Of a stretch of DNA of 64,000 bases, positions 33,368 to 42,200 are shown in pieces. The position numbers and the translations under genes were made by a program. Origin of the DNA: Adlercreutzia wanghongyangiae (GTDB lineage: Bacteria; Actinomycetota; Coriobacteriia; Coriobacteriales; Eggerthellaceae); NCBI RefSeq assembly GCF_035989245.1, contig NZ_JAYMFF010000014.1:62001-126000 (forward strand), read 5' to 3'. The notes below the pieces were generated by a model. That model had not been told where the DNA came from. It saw only the letters and a program-made list of their open reading frames with translations, and did not search any database. The stretch's first letter is position 1. Each line of letters begins with the position of its first letter.

Positions 33368-34351
33368 ATGCCATACATTGACGCCTCGCATTATCAACAC
33401 CCTCTGGACAGACAAGCATTAAACGCCCTCAGGTCGATCCCGGGTTTCACGGCTCTCTTGAGAGCATTCATGAAGGTCTATAACGAGCGCATCGTATTCA
33501 TTACCACCAAGTCAACGCATCTCGAAATCACTCCATGCCAATTGTCGGAGTATTACGACATGCTGCCCCCTCTATGCGAAAGGCTCGGCATAGAGATCCC
33601 CACACTCTACCTGGCCAACGACGTCACGATGAATGCATACACCACAAACGAGTCTTCGCCCATCATCGTTATCAACAGCGGAACACTTCAGAATTGCTCA
33701 AAAGAGACGATTCGCGCAATTCTGGCCCATGAGTGCGGGCATATCGCAAGTCATCATGTCCTTTACCACTCAATGGGAAGCCTGATAATGAGCGGGGCGG
33801 CGGCGGTACTGCCCGGCGTAGGGGGCCTAGTGAGCGTCGGACTCCAAGCCGCATACTTGACATGGAGCAGAGCTAGCGAATACACAGCAGATCGCGCCGC
33901 AGCGATTGCGCTGGGCTCCTCCGAACCAGTCGAGACCATGTGCGTTGAACTCGCGGGCGGCTGGAACCGGCTTGACCTCGATATCGACAAAGAACTCTTC
34001 ATGAACCAAGCGGCAGAATACGAGCGGGCAATTCAAGGAGATTCCGTCAGCAAGGCCTTCGAGGTTGTTCTCTATGCACTCGAGGGAACGCATCCCCTTA
34101 ACGCCTATCGCGCACTCGAACTCAGACGTTGGTGCGGATCGGATGAATTCGAGAATATGCAGCGCTTCCTGAGAGGAGAGGCGATCGATGCCCCGACGCA
34201 ACCCTCAGGATTAGCGGCGCAGGCACCAAACGGCAGTGGCAACGCATCGGAATCAGGTGCCGAATCATTTTGTGGTTTTTGCGCTCATTGCGGAGCACCC
34301 CTGCAAGAGGGACAAAAGTTTTGCGGCTCCTGCGGAAACAAGTGCGATTAA
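33368..34351 (+). CDS. M48-family metalloprotease with C-terminal zinc ribbon
   Basis: A 327-residue protease. The catalytic site is HECGH at residues 121-125, with a third ligand glutamate at about 170 (ASEYTADRAA). A hydrophobic stretch (SLIMSGAAAVLPGVGGLVSVGL) follows the active site. A linker leads to a C-terminal zinc ribbon (CAHCGAPLQEGQKFCGSCG) of the same type found at the N-termini of the upstream proteins. It may process or be recruited by those proteins; this is inference from the shared ribbon. It is the last gene of the block. Confidence 0.88.
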   Translation: MPYIDASHYQHPLDRQALNALRSIPGFTALLRAFMKVYNERIVFITTKSTHLEITPCQLSEYYDMLPPLCERLGIEIPTLYLANDVTMNAYTTNESSPIIVINSGTLQNCSKETIRAILAHECGHIASHHVLYHSMGSLIMSGAAAVLPGVGGLVSVGLQAAYLTWSRASEYTADRAAAIALGSSEPVETMCVELAGGWNRLDLDIDKELFMNQAAEYERAIQGDSVSKAFEVVLYALEGTHPLNAYRALELRRWCGSDEFENMQRFLRGEAIDAPTQPSGLAAQAPNGSGNASESGAESFCGFCAHCGAPLQEGQKFCGSCGNKCD

Positions 34352-34473
34352 CTTCAATTGCTGCGCCGCGCAACTAAAAGGCCATCGTAATAGTTCGCGA
34401 GCGCAGCGGCCTTCCCGCCGACCACCACACAGCGTCTCGATCAGAACTACACCTTTCGTGTATTCTCGGGCGC

Positions 34474-34509
34474 ACCTGAAGCGCTCTCCGCGTGGAGAGT
34501 GCGTCAGGT
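34474..34509 (+). terminator. Hairpin after the M48 gene
   Basis: 16-base arms (34474-34489 and 34494-34509) pair with two mismatches around a GCGT loop. It is probably the end of the accessory operon, though only an AAATTAG tail follows. Confidence 0.55.
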
Positions 34510-34527
34510 AAATTAGTACATTTGTTC

Positions 34528-34555
34528 TTGTGATGGCATTATACCGTGCTACAAT
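34528..34555 (+). promoter_or_regulatory. Promoter of the small hydrophobic ORF
   Basis: TTGTGA and TACAAT separated by 16 bases. The predicted start falls at the left arm of the long-range pairing at 34560, as expected for a compact toxin mRNA. Confidence 0.55.
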
Positions 34556-34559
34556 AACC

Positions 34560-34780
34560 ATGCTAGGTGGTGTGGCTGCCTCGTCCCTGAGGAGGTTTGC
34601 CATGGTTACTTGGATAGAGCTACTGACTCTTCTCTTGGTTGTGATAGCGGCTATGGATTTGGCGGTACAGTTGCGCAAATGAAATAGCCGCCCCCACTGA
34701 TGCGGAAGGACGGCTACTTCATCAAGCTACAAACTTGTTCCATGAGGTAGCCGCCGTTGCAGCGGCAAGCCACCTAGCAT
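34560..34780 (+). ncRNA. Compact mRNA with 5'-3' long-range pairing
   Basis: ATGCTAGGTGG (34560-34570), at the predicted 5' end, is complementary to CCACCTAGCAT (34770-34780), and there are repeated GTAGCCG words after the ORF (34683-34755), including a GAAATAGCCG/CGGCTACTTC stem. End-to-end pairing and a stem-rich 3' region are typical of type I toxin transcripts. The antisense partner is not identified. Confidence 0.5.
34602..34682 (+). CDS. 26-residue hydrophobic peptide, candidate type I (holin-like) toxin
   Basis: A 26-codon ORF with a strong GAGGAGG nine bases before the ATG. It starts MVTWIELLTLLLVV, has one transmembrane helix with a central Met-Asp, and ends VQLRK, a basic tail. Size, single helix and charged C-terminus match holin-like or Fst-like peptides of Firmicutes type I systems. 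The toxin assignment is inference. It lies between the zinc-ribbon block and maf. Confidence 0.6.
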   Translation: MVTWIELLTLLLVVIAAMDLAVQLRK

Positions 34781-34807
34781 CTTGTTAGTTTACGCCCAGG
34801 AGACTGT

Positions 34808-35515
34808 TTAGTCAACGGAGCCAGCGGCCAGCAGGTCGGGGAATTCCTTGATGAGACGCTCGACGGGCAAGCCGACGATGGTGTCGTAGGAGCCGTCGTA
34901 ATGGTCTACGAGCGCGGCGCCCTCGCCCTGGATGGCGTAGGCACCCGCTTTGTCGAAGGACTCACCCTTCTTGAGGTAGTCGGCGATTTCCTCGTCGGTC
35001 AGATCGCGGAAGGTCACGCGACTCGTATCGGCGAAGGTGCGGAAACCCAGCGAGATGTTGTCGGCCTCGGGGGCGGCGATCATCCACACCGACACGGCCG
35101 TAATCACCTCGTGGGCGCGGCCCGAAAGCTCGCGCAGCATGTGCTTGCCGTCTGACAGACTGCGGGGTTTGCCGAAGATCTTGCCCTCGAGCACCACCAT
35201 GGTGTCGGCGCCGATGACGATGAGCATGCCCGTGTAGTTCTGGGCCAGCACCTCCTGCACCACCGCGCCCGCCTTGCGCTCGGCCAACTTCTTGGCGGCC
35301 TCCTCGGGGTTGGCGGCCAAGTCGGGCTCCAGGCTCTCGTCCACCGGCGTGGCGGGTGTGTGCACGATGAACTTCACGCCGGCTTGCTCCAGCAGCTCGC
35401 GACGGCGCGGGCTGCCGCTGGCGAGCACCACTTCGAAGGAGGGTGACGCGACGGCCGTGGCTTCGGCAGCCTTATCAGCTTCGACGGCTTCAGACTGCTT
35501 GGCTTCTTCGGTCAT
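34808..35515 (-). CDS. maf: Maf-family nucleoside triphosphate pyrophosphatase
   Basis: A 235-residue Maf/YhdE-type enzyme that hydrolyses non-canonical or modified nucleotides. Motifs are LASGSPRRRELLEQAG, TPVDES, VIGADTMVVL and FDKAGAYAIQGEGA. A 38-residue Ala/Glu-rich N-terminal tail precedes the conserved part. The ATG at 35515 follows AAAGGA; the longer open frame reads into a palindromic repeat. Confidence 0.94.
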   Translation of the reverse strand: MTEEAKQSEAVEADKAAEATAVASPSFEVVLASGSPRRRELLEQAGVKFIVHTPATPVDESLEPDLAANPEEAAKKLAERKAGAVVQEVLAQNYTGMLIVIGADTMVVLEGKIFGKPRSLSDGKHMLRELSGRAHEVITAVSVWMIAAPEADNISLGFRTFADTSRVTFRDLTDEEIADYLKKGESFDKAGAYAIQGEGAALVDHYDGSYDTIVGLPVERLIKEFPDLLAAGSVD

Positions 35516-35567
35516 ACGGAAATCCTTTCGCGAAATCGCAGATATTTCATACCCTGCACGAGCCTTC

Positions 35568-35759
35568 GTAGGGGCGGCCTTCAGGCCGCCCGCCAACCTC
35601 GGCACCCCACAGGAGCGGTCTTCAGGCCGCCCGCCAATGGGGGCATCCCGTAGGGGCGGTCTTTAGGCCGCCCGCCAATTGGAGCCTCACGGGCGGGCTG
35701 AAGGCCGCCCCTACGGAGCCAACCCTGACCTCACAGGCAGGCTGAAACCCGCCCTACGA
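35568..35759. repeat. Array of five GC-rich palindromic repeats between maf and tilS
   Basis: Copies at about 35568-35593, 35611-35634, 35649-35674, 35690-35715 and 35734-35759, at about 40-base intervals. The first three read GTAGGGGCGG-first and the last two are inverted. The final copy contains the tilS stop codon. Confidence 0.9.
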
Positions 35760-36881
35760 GGCGGCCTTCTCTTTGTCGCGTTTGCGGCGGGCTCGGAAAT
35801 AGGCCATGGGTTCCACCAAAACGCCCTGCTTGTTGGCGCTCACGGCCAAATCATACTGGATGTTGGCCACATAGCCGCCCCGCGGTTTGCCCTCGGCAAA
35901 GCCAGCGAGCACGGCTTCCACGCTAGCGGCGTCCACCCGCGCATCGGGTCCGAGCATGGCCTGCAGCAAGCCGAGCACGGCGCGACGCTGCAGCGGGCGC
36001 TCCGCTTCGCCGAAGGCCGGCAGCAGACGGAAGCCCTCGGAACGATCGACGCCGAAAGTGTCGTCCTCGGCCACCCACACCGCCACATCTTCCGCCAGCT
36101 GATCGGCCATGCGCTGCAGCATGTCGTCCTCGTCGGCGATGAGGTTCATCGAGCGCGTGAGCACCTCGGGCAGCGTTTCGTTCCATTCCCGACACGGCGG
36201 CACCACCTTGTGGCGCACATAGGCACGGAACCGGTCGGTATGGGCGTTGGTGGCATCCTCGCGCCAGAGGTTGCCCATCTCGTCGCAGGCCATCGGCTCG
36301 CCGGCGGCCTCACGGGCGGCCAGGTAGGCGCGCAGCTGGTCGCGGGTCGTATCCAGCAGGGGGCGCACCACCGGTCCGTTCTCATAGCGCATGCTACGAA
36401 AGCCTCCGGGACCCGTGCCCACGATGGAACGCATATAGAAGTTCTCGATGCGGTCGTCGGCCGTATGGGCCGTGAAAATGCGCGCCTCGGAAAGCGGGCA
36501 GCCCTCGTGCTGGCACATAGATCGCAGCGCCTCGTTGGCAGCCAGATAGCGCTCGCGCCGGGCCACGGCCTCCACGTTCTCGCGGGAACGGGCCGCTTCG
36601 GCAGCGATGTCAATGGAGCAAATGAACAACGGAATGTGCAACAGATCGGCCAGCTGCTGCACGAAGTGTTCGTCGCCATCGGCATCGTCGGCGCGCAACT
36701 GGTGGTTCACATGCAGCATGGCCACCGGGCCCACATCGCCCGCATCGCGCAGGGCGGCGCCCAGATAGGCCAGCGCCGTGGAATCGGAGCCGCCGGACAC
36801 CATGAGCAGCACGGCGGCATCGCGTGCGGCCAAGCTGTGCGCCGCGATGGTGGCGCGGGCTTTCTCGAGTACGTCAATCAT
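35754..36881 (-). CDS. tilS: TilS, tRNA(Ile)-lysidine synthase
   Basis: A 375-residue N-type ATP pyrophosphatase that converts C34 of tRNA-Ile2 to lysidine. The PP-loop is MVSGGSDSTALAYL; HVNHQLRADDADGDEHFV and TAHTADDRIENFYMR are the other family motifs. GGAGAAGAG precedes the ATG. The C-terminal region is shorter than in E. coli TilS. The TAG stop lies inside the last copy of the palindromic array. It overlaps the upstream methyltransferase gene by eight bases. Confidence 0.94.
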   Translation of the reverse strand: MIDVLEKARATIAAHSLAARDAAVLLMVSGGSDSTALAYLGAALRDAGDVGPVAMLHVNHQLRADDADGDEHFVQQLADLLHIPLFICSIDIAAEAARSRENVEAVARRERYLAANEALRSMCQHEGCPLSEARIFTAHTADDRIENFYMRSIVGTGPGGFRSMRYENGPVVRPLLDTTRDQLRAYLAAREAAGEPMACDEMGNLWREDATNAHTDRFRAYVRHKVVPPCREWNETLPEVLTRSMNLIADEDDMLQRMADQLAEDVAVWVAEDDTFGVDRSEGFRLLPAFGEAERPLQRRAVLGLLQAMLGPDARVDAASVEAVLAGFAEGKPRGGYVANIQYDLAVSANKQGVLVEPMAYFRARRKRDKEKAAS

Positions 36882-38505
36882 TTCTCTTCTCCAGCATCAC
36901 GATAGATTCAACATGATCGGTATGGGGGAACATGTCCACCGGGCGGATGGCGCGCACCTCGTAACCGCCCTCCACCAGGTGACGCACGTCGCGAGCCTGA
37001 GTGTGCGGGTTGCACGAGATGTACACGATGCGCTCGGGAGCAAGCGCGCAGGCGGCGCGCAGGAACTCAGGAGTGGAACCCGCGCGGGGCGGATCCATGA
37101 GCAGCACCAGAGGCTGGGAATGATCGCCGGGGGTTCCTTCGACTTCGCGCTGCGTGCTCTGCTCAGGATGACACGCAGATTCAGGCTGCGCGCTCCGCTC
37201 GGGATGACACGCAGGCTGGGGGCGCTCGCCCGAGGCGGCCAGCTCCTCCATGAAGGCGGTGGCATCCTGGGCCACAAACGAGGCGTTCTCCACGCCGTTG
37301 TGGCGAGCATTGCTGGCAGCATCGCGAATGGCCGATGCCACGGAATCCACGCCGATAACGCGGGCGGCACCGCGCTTGGCGGCGACGAGGCCGATGGTGC
37401 CCGTACCGCAATAGGCATCGATCACTGTCTCGGCACCCGTCAGGTTCGCCAGGCGGATGGCCTCGTCGTACAGCACCTCGGTCTGGGTGGCGTTCACCTG
37501 GTAGAACGACTGCGACGAGATGCGGAAGCTCAAGCCGCACAACGTGTCCAGGATGAAGCCCGGGCCATACAGCACGCGTTCCTTGTCGCCCAAAATCACG
37601 TTGGTCTGACGCGTGTTCACGTTCTGCACGATGGCGGTGATCTCGGGTACGCGACGCTTCAGCTCGCGGCAGAAGGCTTTGGCCGAAGGAAACTCGTCGC
37701 CGTTGGTCACCACGGTCACGAGCACTTCCCCGCTTTCGTGGCCCACCCGCACCACGGCATGGCGCACAAACCCCGTGCCGGTATCCTCGTTGTAGGGCTC
37801 CATGCCCCAGCGGGCCATGACGTCGCGGATGGCCAGGGTCACGCGCTTGGCTACCTCGTTTTCAATGGCGCACGTATCGGTGGGAATGAGCCGATGGGTG
37901 CCGGCCTCGTACATGCCCGTAAGAATGTCGGCGCGGCTCAGCTTCGCCCCCTTCCCCTTCGCCTTCCCCCTCGCTTTCGGAGCGTCCTTGGCCGCAACCG
38001 CATGCCGTGCACCCCGGGCAGGCGCATAGGGCGAGACCACCTTGTTGCGGTAGTGAAAGGGTTCCTCCATTCCCAAAATGGGCAGCAATGCGTCGGCGGG
38101 AGCGATGCCCTCGAAGAGGGCTGCCACCGCCTGCTGTTTCGCCGCCAGCTGCTCGGCGTAGGGCACGTTCAACTGGCTGCAGCCGCCGCAACGGCCGAAC
38201 ACCGGGCACAGAGCGCAACCGGCGGTCGCTGACGCACGGCGAGCATCCTCGGGCTGGCGGGCGGCCTGAAGGCCGCCCCTACGGGGATGGCCGCTGCAGC
38301 GGGGGGAGCTGACGCTCTGAGCCTCGGGGGCGGGAACTCCGGACGCCGCTTGGCGGGCGGTCCGAAGGCCGCCCCTACGGGGATGGCCGCCGCGGCGAGC
38401 GGCAGAGCTTGCGGGGGTGAAGGCGCCAGATGCTCCCGTGGCTTTCCCTACCTTGGCGGGGCGGCTACGGGGGCGTTTCGGCTTGTTGTCATGTTTTCTC
38501 GTCAT
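36874..38505 (-). CDS. RlmD/RlmCD-like 23S rRNA (uracil-C5) methyltransferase with in-frame repeat insertions
   Basis: A 543-residue TrmA/RlmD-family enzyme. It has an Fe-S-type cysteine cluster CALCPVFGRCGGC (about 94-108), SAM motif DAYCGTGTIGL (about 367), LLMDPPRAG and the catalytic cysteine in YISCNPHTQARDV. Typical relatives are about 400-450 residues. The excess comes from in-frame DNA repeats: two palindromes in the basic N-terminal extension (GHPRRGG- peptides at about 43-52 and 74-84) and two HPExS repeats at about 431-458, directly before the DPPR loop. The exact rRNA position is not determinable. The start at 38505 faces the divergent PF04020 gene. Confidence 0.88.
   Translation of the reverse strand: MTRKHDNKPKRPRSRPAKVGKATGASGAFTPASSAARRGGHPRRGGLRTARQAASGVPAPEAQSVSSPRCSGHPRRGGLQAARQPEDARRASATAGCALCPVFGRCGGCSQLNVPYAEQLAAKQQAVAALFEGIAPADALLPILGMEEPFHYRNKVVSPYAPARGARHAVAAKDAPKARGKAKGKGAKLSRADILTGMYEAGTHRLIPTDTCAIENEVAKRVTLAIRDVMARWGMEPYNEDTGTGFVRHAVVRVGHESGEVLVTVVTNGDEFPSAKAFCRELKRRVPEITAIVQNVNTRQTNVILGDKERVLYGPGFILDTLCGLSFRISSQSFYQVNATQTEVLYDEAIRLANLTGAETVIDAYCGTGTIGLVAAKRGAARVIGVDSVASAIRDAASNARHNGVENASFVAQDATAFMEELAASGERPQPACHPERSAQPESACHPEQSTQREVEGTPGDHSQPLVLLMDPPRAGSTPEFLRAACALAPERIVYISCNPHTQARDVRHLVEGGYEVRAIRPVDMFPHTDHVESIVMLEKRND
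37134..37214. repeat. Two HPExS-coding repeats inside the rlmD-like gene
   Basis: Copies at about 37134-37178 and 37179-37214 both end GGATGACACGCAG on the plus strand. On the coding strand they give CHPERSAQPE and CHPEQSTQREVEG. They sit between the FMEELAASGE segment and the catalytic LLMDPPR loop. Confidence 0.85.
38256..38380. repeat. Two palindromic repeats in the N-terminal extension of the rlmD-like gene
   Basis: Copies at 38256-38285 and 38352-38380 are consensus palindromes read in the same frame, giving RRGGLQAARQ and RRGGLRTARQ. The encoded region is otherwise low-complexity. Confidence 0.88.
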
Positions 38506-38549
38506 AGCCCCATTTTGACATAATGGTCCCATCGGAAAAGGAGGCAATC

Positions 38550-38921
38550 ATGAACTTCATCATTCGCTGGATCGTCACCGCCATCGCCGTCGCTGCCGCC
38601 GTGTGGATCGTGCCCGGCATCGAGATCGTGAACGGAGGCGCCTCGTGGGTGGGCATCGCGCTATTCGCACTCATCCTATCGCTGGTGAACATGTCCATTA
38701 AGCCCATCCTGCAGGTGCTCTCGCTGCCGGTGACGGTGCTCACGCTGGGCATTTTCTACCTCATCGTGAACACGCTGCTGCTATACGTGGCCGCCTGGCT
38801 CGCCAACGGCCTGTTCGGCGCTGGCTTCTACATCGCCAGCTTCGGCAGCGCGTTTGTGGCCTCCATCGTCATTTCCATCGTATCAGCCCTGGTAAACGGC
38901 CTCGTAGGCAACGACGCGTAG
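38550..38921 (+). CDS. Four-TM phage-holin-family protein (PF04020)
   Basis: A 123-residue, very hydrophobic protein with four predicted helices. The conserved pattern MNFIIRWIVTAIAVAAAVWIVPGI, FALILSLVNMSIKPILQVLSLPVTVLTLGIFYLIVN is that of the PF04020 family found in most bacteria. Despite the name, these are chromosomal membrane proteins of unknown role and not evidence of a prophage. AAAGGAGG precedes the ATG. Confidence 0.9.
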   Translation: MNFIIRWIVTAIAVAAAVWIVPGIEIVNGGASWVGIALFALILSLVNMSIKPILQVLSLPVTVLTLGIFYLIVNTLLLYVAAWLANGLFGAGFYIASFGSAFVASIVISIVSALVNGLVGNDA

Positions 38922-39072
38922 CAAACGGCGGGAAGAAACCGCAGACAAGCCGCAGGGCCGTCGGCACACCAAAAGAGCCGCTGGTACCATAGCACCCCTC
39001 GCACCGCGCTGCTCCCTTTCGCAGCGCCGGCCGCCCTTTCGCCCCATCTCGCCTCAGCGCTTCCGCCAAAAC

Positions 39073-39176
39073 CGCGGGGTTTGGTACCCCAAAATTGCGG
39101 GGTTTGGTATCCGCTTGCTCGCAAAGGCCCAGGTCACGCAAATTACGCTAACCAACTTCGGGTACCAAACCCCGCG
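39073..39176. repeat. Intergenic element with 17-bp perfect inverted repeats
   Basis: CGCGGGGTTTGGTACCC at 39073-39089 is exactly complementary to 39160-39176. A third copy (GCGGGGTTTGGTAT, 39097-39110) and a fourth partial one (GGTTTGGTACCC, 39216-39227) lie nearby. It fills much of the 355-base gap between two convergent genes; no other feature is seen there. Confidence 0.88.
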
Positions 39177-39276
39177 ATTCTGCCGACAAGGCATTTTCGA
39201 ACGGCTAAAACCATCGGTTTGGTACCCATATTCGCAATCCCTTGCTTCTGCCACAGCGCGAACGCCGACAGAGCCT

Positions 39277-42200
39277 CTACTCGCTGCGCAGGGCCTCCAC
39301 CGGATCTTTGCGGGCGGCGGCCATAGCGGGGAACAAGCCGGCGATGAACGACAGGAACACGCTGATGGCCACCAGAATGGCCGCAGCCGTCGGCGGCAGC
39401 AGGGCCACGTCGGGCACATCCAGCAGCGAGTACACCAGCGCGTTCACCGGAATGCTCACCAGGGCCACAATGCCCACGCCCAGAAGGCCCGCCACCAGGC
39501 CCTCGATGATGGTCTCGGCGTTGAACACGCGGCTGATGTCGCCCTTGCTGGCGCCGATGGCGCGCAGGATGCCGATCTCCTTCTTGCGCTCAAGCACCGA
39601 GATGTAGGTGATGATGCCGATCATGATGGACGACACCACCAGCGAGATGGCCACAAACGCGATGAGCACGTAGCTGATCATGTCCACGATGGTGGTGACC
39701 GACTTCATCAGAGTGCCCACGAAATCGGTGTAGGAGATCTTCTTGTCATCCTGACCCGAAGCCACCATGCGGTCGTTATAGTCGTCCAGAATGGCGATAA
39801 CCTGCTGCTTGTCCTCGAAGTTGTCAGGGTATATCTCGATTTCCGAGGGCTTATTCAGGTCAGCATAGCCCAGCTTCGCCAGGTTGCTGTCGTAGGAACG
39901 CGTGCCGTCGGTCATCAGCGACAGAATCAGCTCGCGCAGCTCGTCCTCGGTCATCTTCATCTGGAAGGCATTTTGGAAGGCGTTCGTATCCACCGACATG
40001 GCCAGCGGAATGTTCTCCTGCAGCTGTCCCATCACCTTCTGCACCGAGGCCTCAGTCTTGGCACCGATGGCGGCCATGGCCTCCTGCATGTACGCGGCCA
40101 TAGACTGCTCCAGGGCAGCCGATATCTTGGTGGCCATCTCCTGCTGCATGGCGTTGGCGTCCACGATCTTGCCCGCGTACTGGCCCATGATGGTCTGCAT
40201 CTCGGCGCTACGCACGTAGCTTTCCAACGTGGTCTGAGCCAGCGATTGGAAATCGGGCGGCGTGCCGGACGCAACGGCGTCGGCGTAGGCCTTCCCCAGG
40301 GCCTGGGCGTAGCCGGCCATAGCGGCGCCCATCATCTCGCCCATGGCCTCCTCGCTGAATGCGCTGGACATATCCAAGTTCAGCGCGCTGGCGTCCAACG
40401 AGGGAGCGGCGGGCAGGTCGTCGGCCGAAAGGCCCTCGCCGATGGCGCTCGTGTCCACCGATATCTTCGACTCATCGAACTTGAACGCGTTCTGCAGCGC
40501 ATCCTCATCCACGCTGAACAGGGAATCCATGTTGAAGCCCGAGCCGCCCTCCTCGTCCTCGGCGGCGAACTCCTTACCGTTGAACACGTCGATGGCCGGA
40601 TAGTTCAGCTGCTCCTGCACGATAGGGGCCTGCTTGGCTGCATCGATGATGTGCAAGGTGAGCTCGGGGGAATAGTAGATGCCCGTGGAAAGCGCCGTGG
40701 CCTTAGCATCGGGCTTGGGCTGCACCACGCCCACGATCTTCAGATCCTCGCCGGCGTTCACCAGGTTGCGCATGTAGTCGGTGTCGTCGGTTTTGTCCAC
40801 CCACACTTTGTTCTCGGCATCGTAGGCGTAGAAGTCGGCGGCGTTCACCATCTTCAGAGGCACCGCCATCAGCTCCTCGTAGGTGAATTCCAGGTCGTCC
40901 TCGGGCGAGGCCACCTCTTCCTCGTTCATGAACTGGTCGATCATGTCCTCCAGCACCGCATGGTCGCGCAGGCCCAGGGCATAGGTGACCAGGTCGGGCA
41001 CCGTGCCGCGCGACGTGAGCACGATGACGCACTCGTTGTAGGCCGCCGGCCACCGGCCCGCCTTCACGTCGTACTGGTCCTCCACGATATGCGCGTTGCC
41101 CATCATCTCGCTGAACACGTCGGTGGAGTACATGGTGGACATGAGCGAGTTCGTGGAGCCGCCGCCCATCCCGAAGGCCGAGAACGTGGTGTCCGGGTTA
41201 ATCTGGCGCACACCGTTCTCGGTGTTGGCGTCGAAGATCTGCGGCGTCACGTTGTAACGGTACTCGATGGAGTTCACGTAGTTGTCGATGCCGTTGCCGC
41301 CCTCGTCGAAGAACAGCTTCAGCGAGGCCAGGTCGTTGTTCTCCAGACTGGCGAACATATCGGTGACCATGCGCGTCTCGGGCACGGTGTCGCGGGCAGA
41401 CGGATCGTTCTCGTCGCCGTAGGTGCCGCCGGAAAGTCCCGCGGCCGCAAGCGCATCGTCGGAGGAGCCGTCGGCCGCTTCCCCGTCGTCACCCGCATCC
41501 ATGCCCATAAGCGCCGTCATGTCGAAGCCCGTGGACATAATCTGCAACGGGTACACCGACAGCGTCTCCTCCTCGGTCTTCTCGATGTAGTGGTCGACGC
41601 CGTTGGCCAGCGCCAGAATGGCCGCGATGCCCATGATGCCGATGGAGCCGGCGAAGGCCGTCATGATGGTGCGGCCCTTCTTGGTCATCAGGTTGTTCGC
41701 CGACAGCGCGAGCGCCGTGAGGAAACTCATCGACGTCTTGCGAATGGGCTTGCGCGACAGGTGCATCTCCTCTTCCGTGGGGAAGTAGGGGTCGGTGTCG
41801 GACTGGATGACGCCGTCGGCCAGGTTCACCGTGCGCGTGGCGTATTCCGCAGCCAGCTCGGGGTTGTGGGTGACCATGATGACCAGGCGATCCTTGGCAA
41901 TCTGCGTGAGCAGGTCCATGATCTGCACCGAGGTGTGCGAGTCCAGCGCGCCCGTGGGCTCGTCGGCCAGCACGATCTCGGGGTCGTTGATGAGCGCACG
42001 GGCGATGGCCACGCGCTGCATCTGACCGCCCGAAAGCTGGCTCGGCTTCTTGTTCACATGCTCGGCCAACCCCACGGCCGCCAGCGCCTCCTTGGCCCGC
42101 CGCGTGCGCTCGGCCTTCCCCACGCCCGACAACGTGAGAGCCAGTTCCACGTTCTGCAGAATGCTCTGGTGCGGGATGAGATTGTAGCTTTGGAACACGA

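Noticed and set aside
35568..35759. CRISPR array
   Set aside because: The regular spacing is suggestive, but repeat units are degenerate, switch orientation, have short non-unique spacers and lack cas genes; they are the dispersed palindrome.
38550..38921. Prophage suggested by a holin-family protein
   Set aside because: PF04020 proteins are common chromosomal membrane proteins; no integrase, terminase or structural phage gene is in the window.
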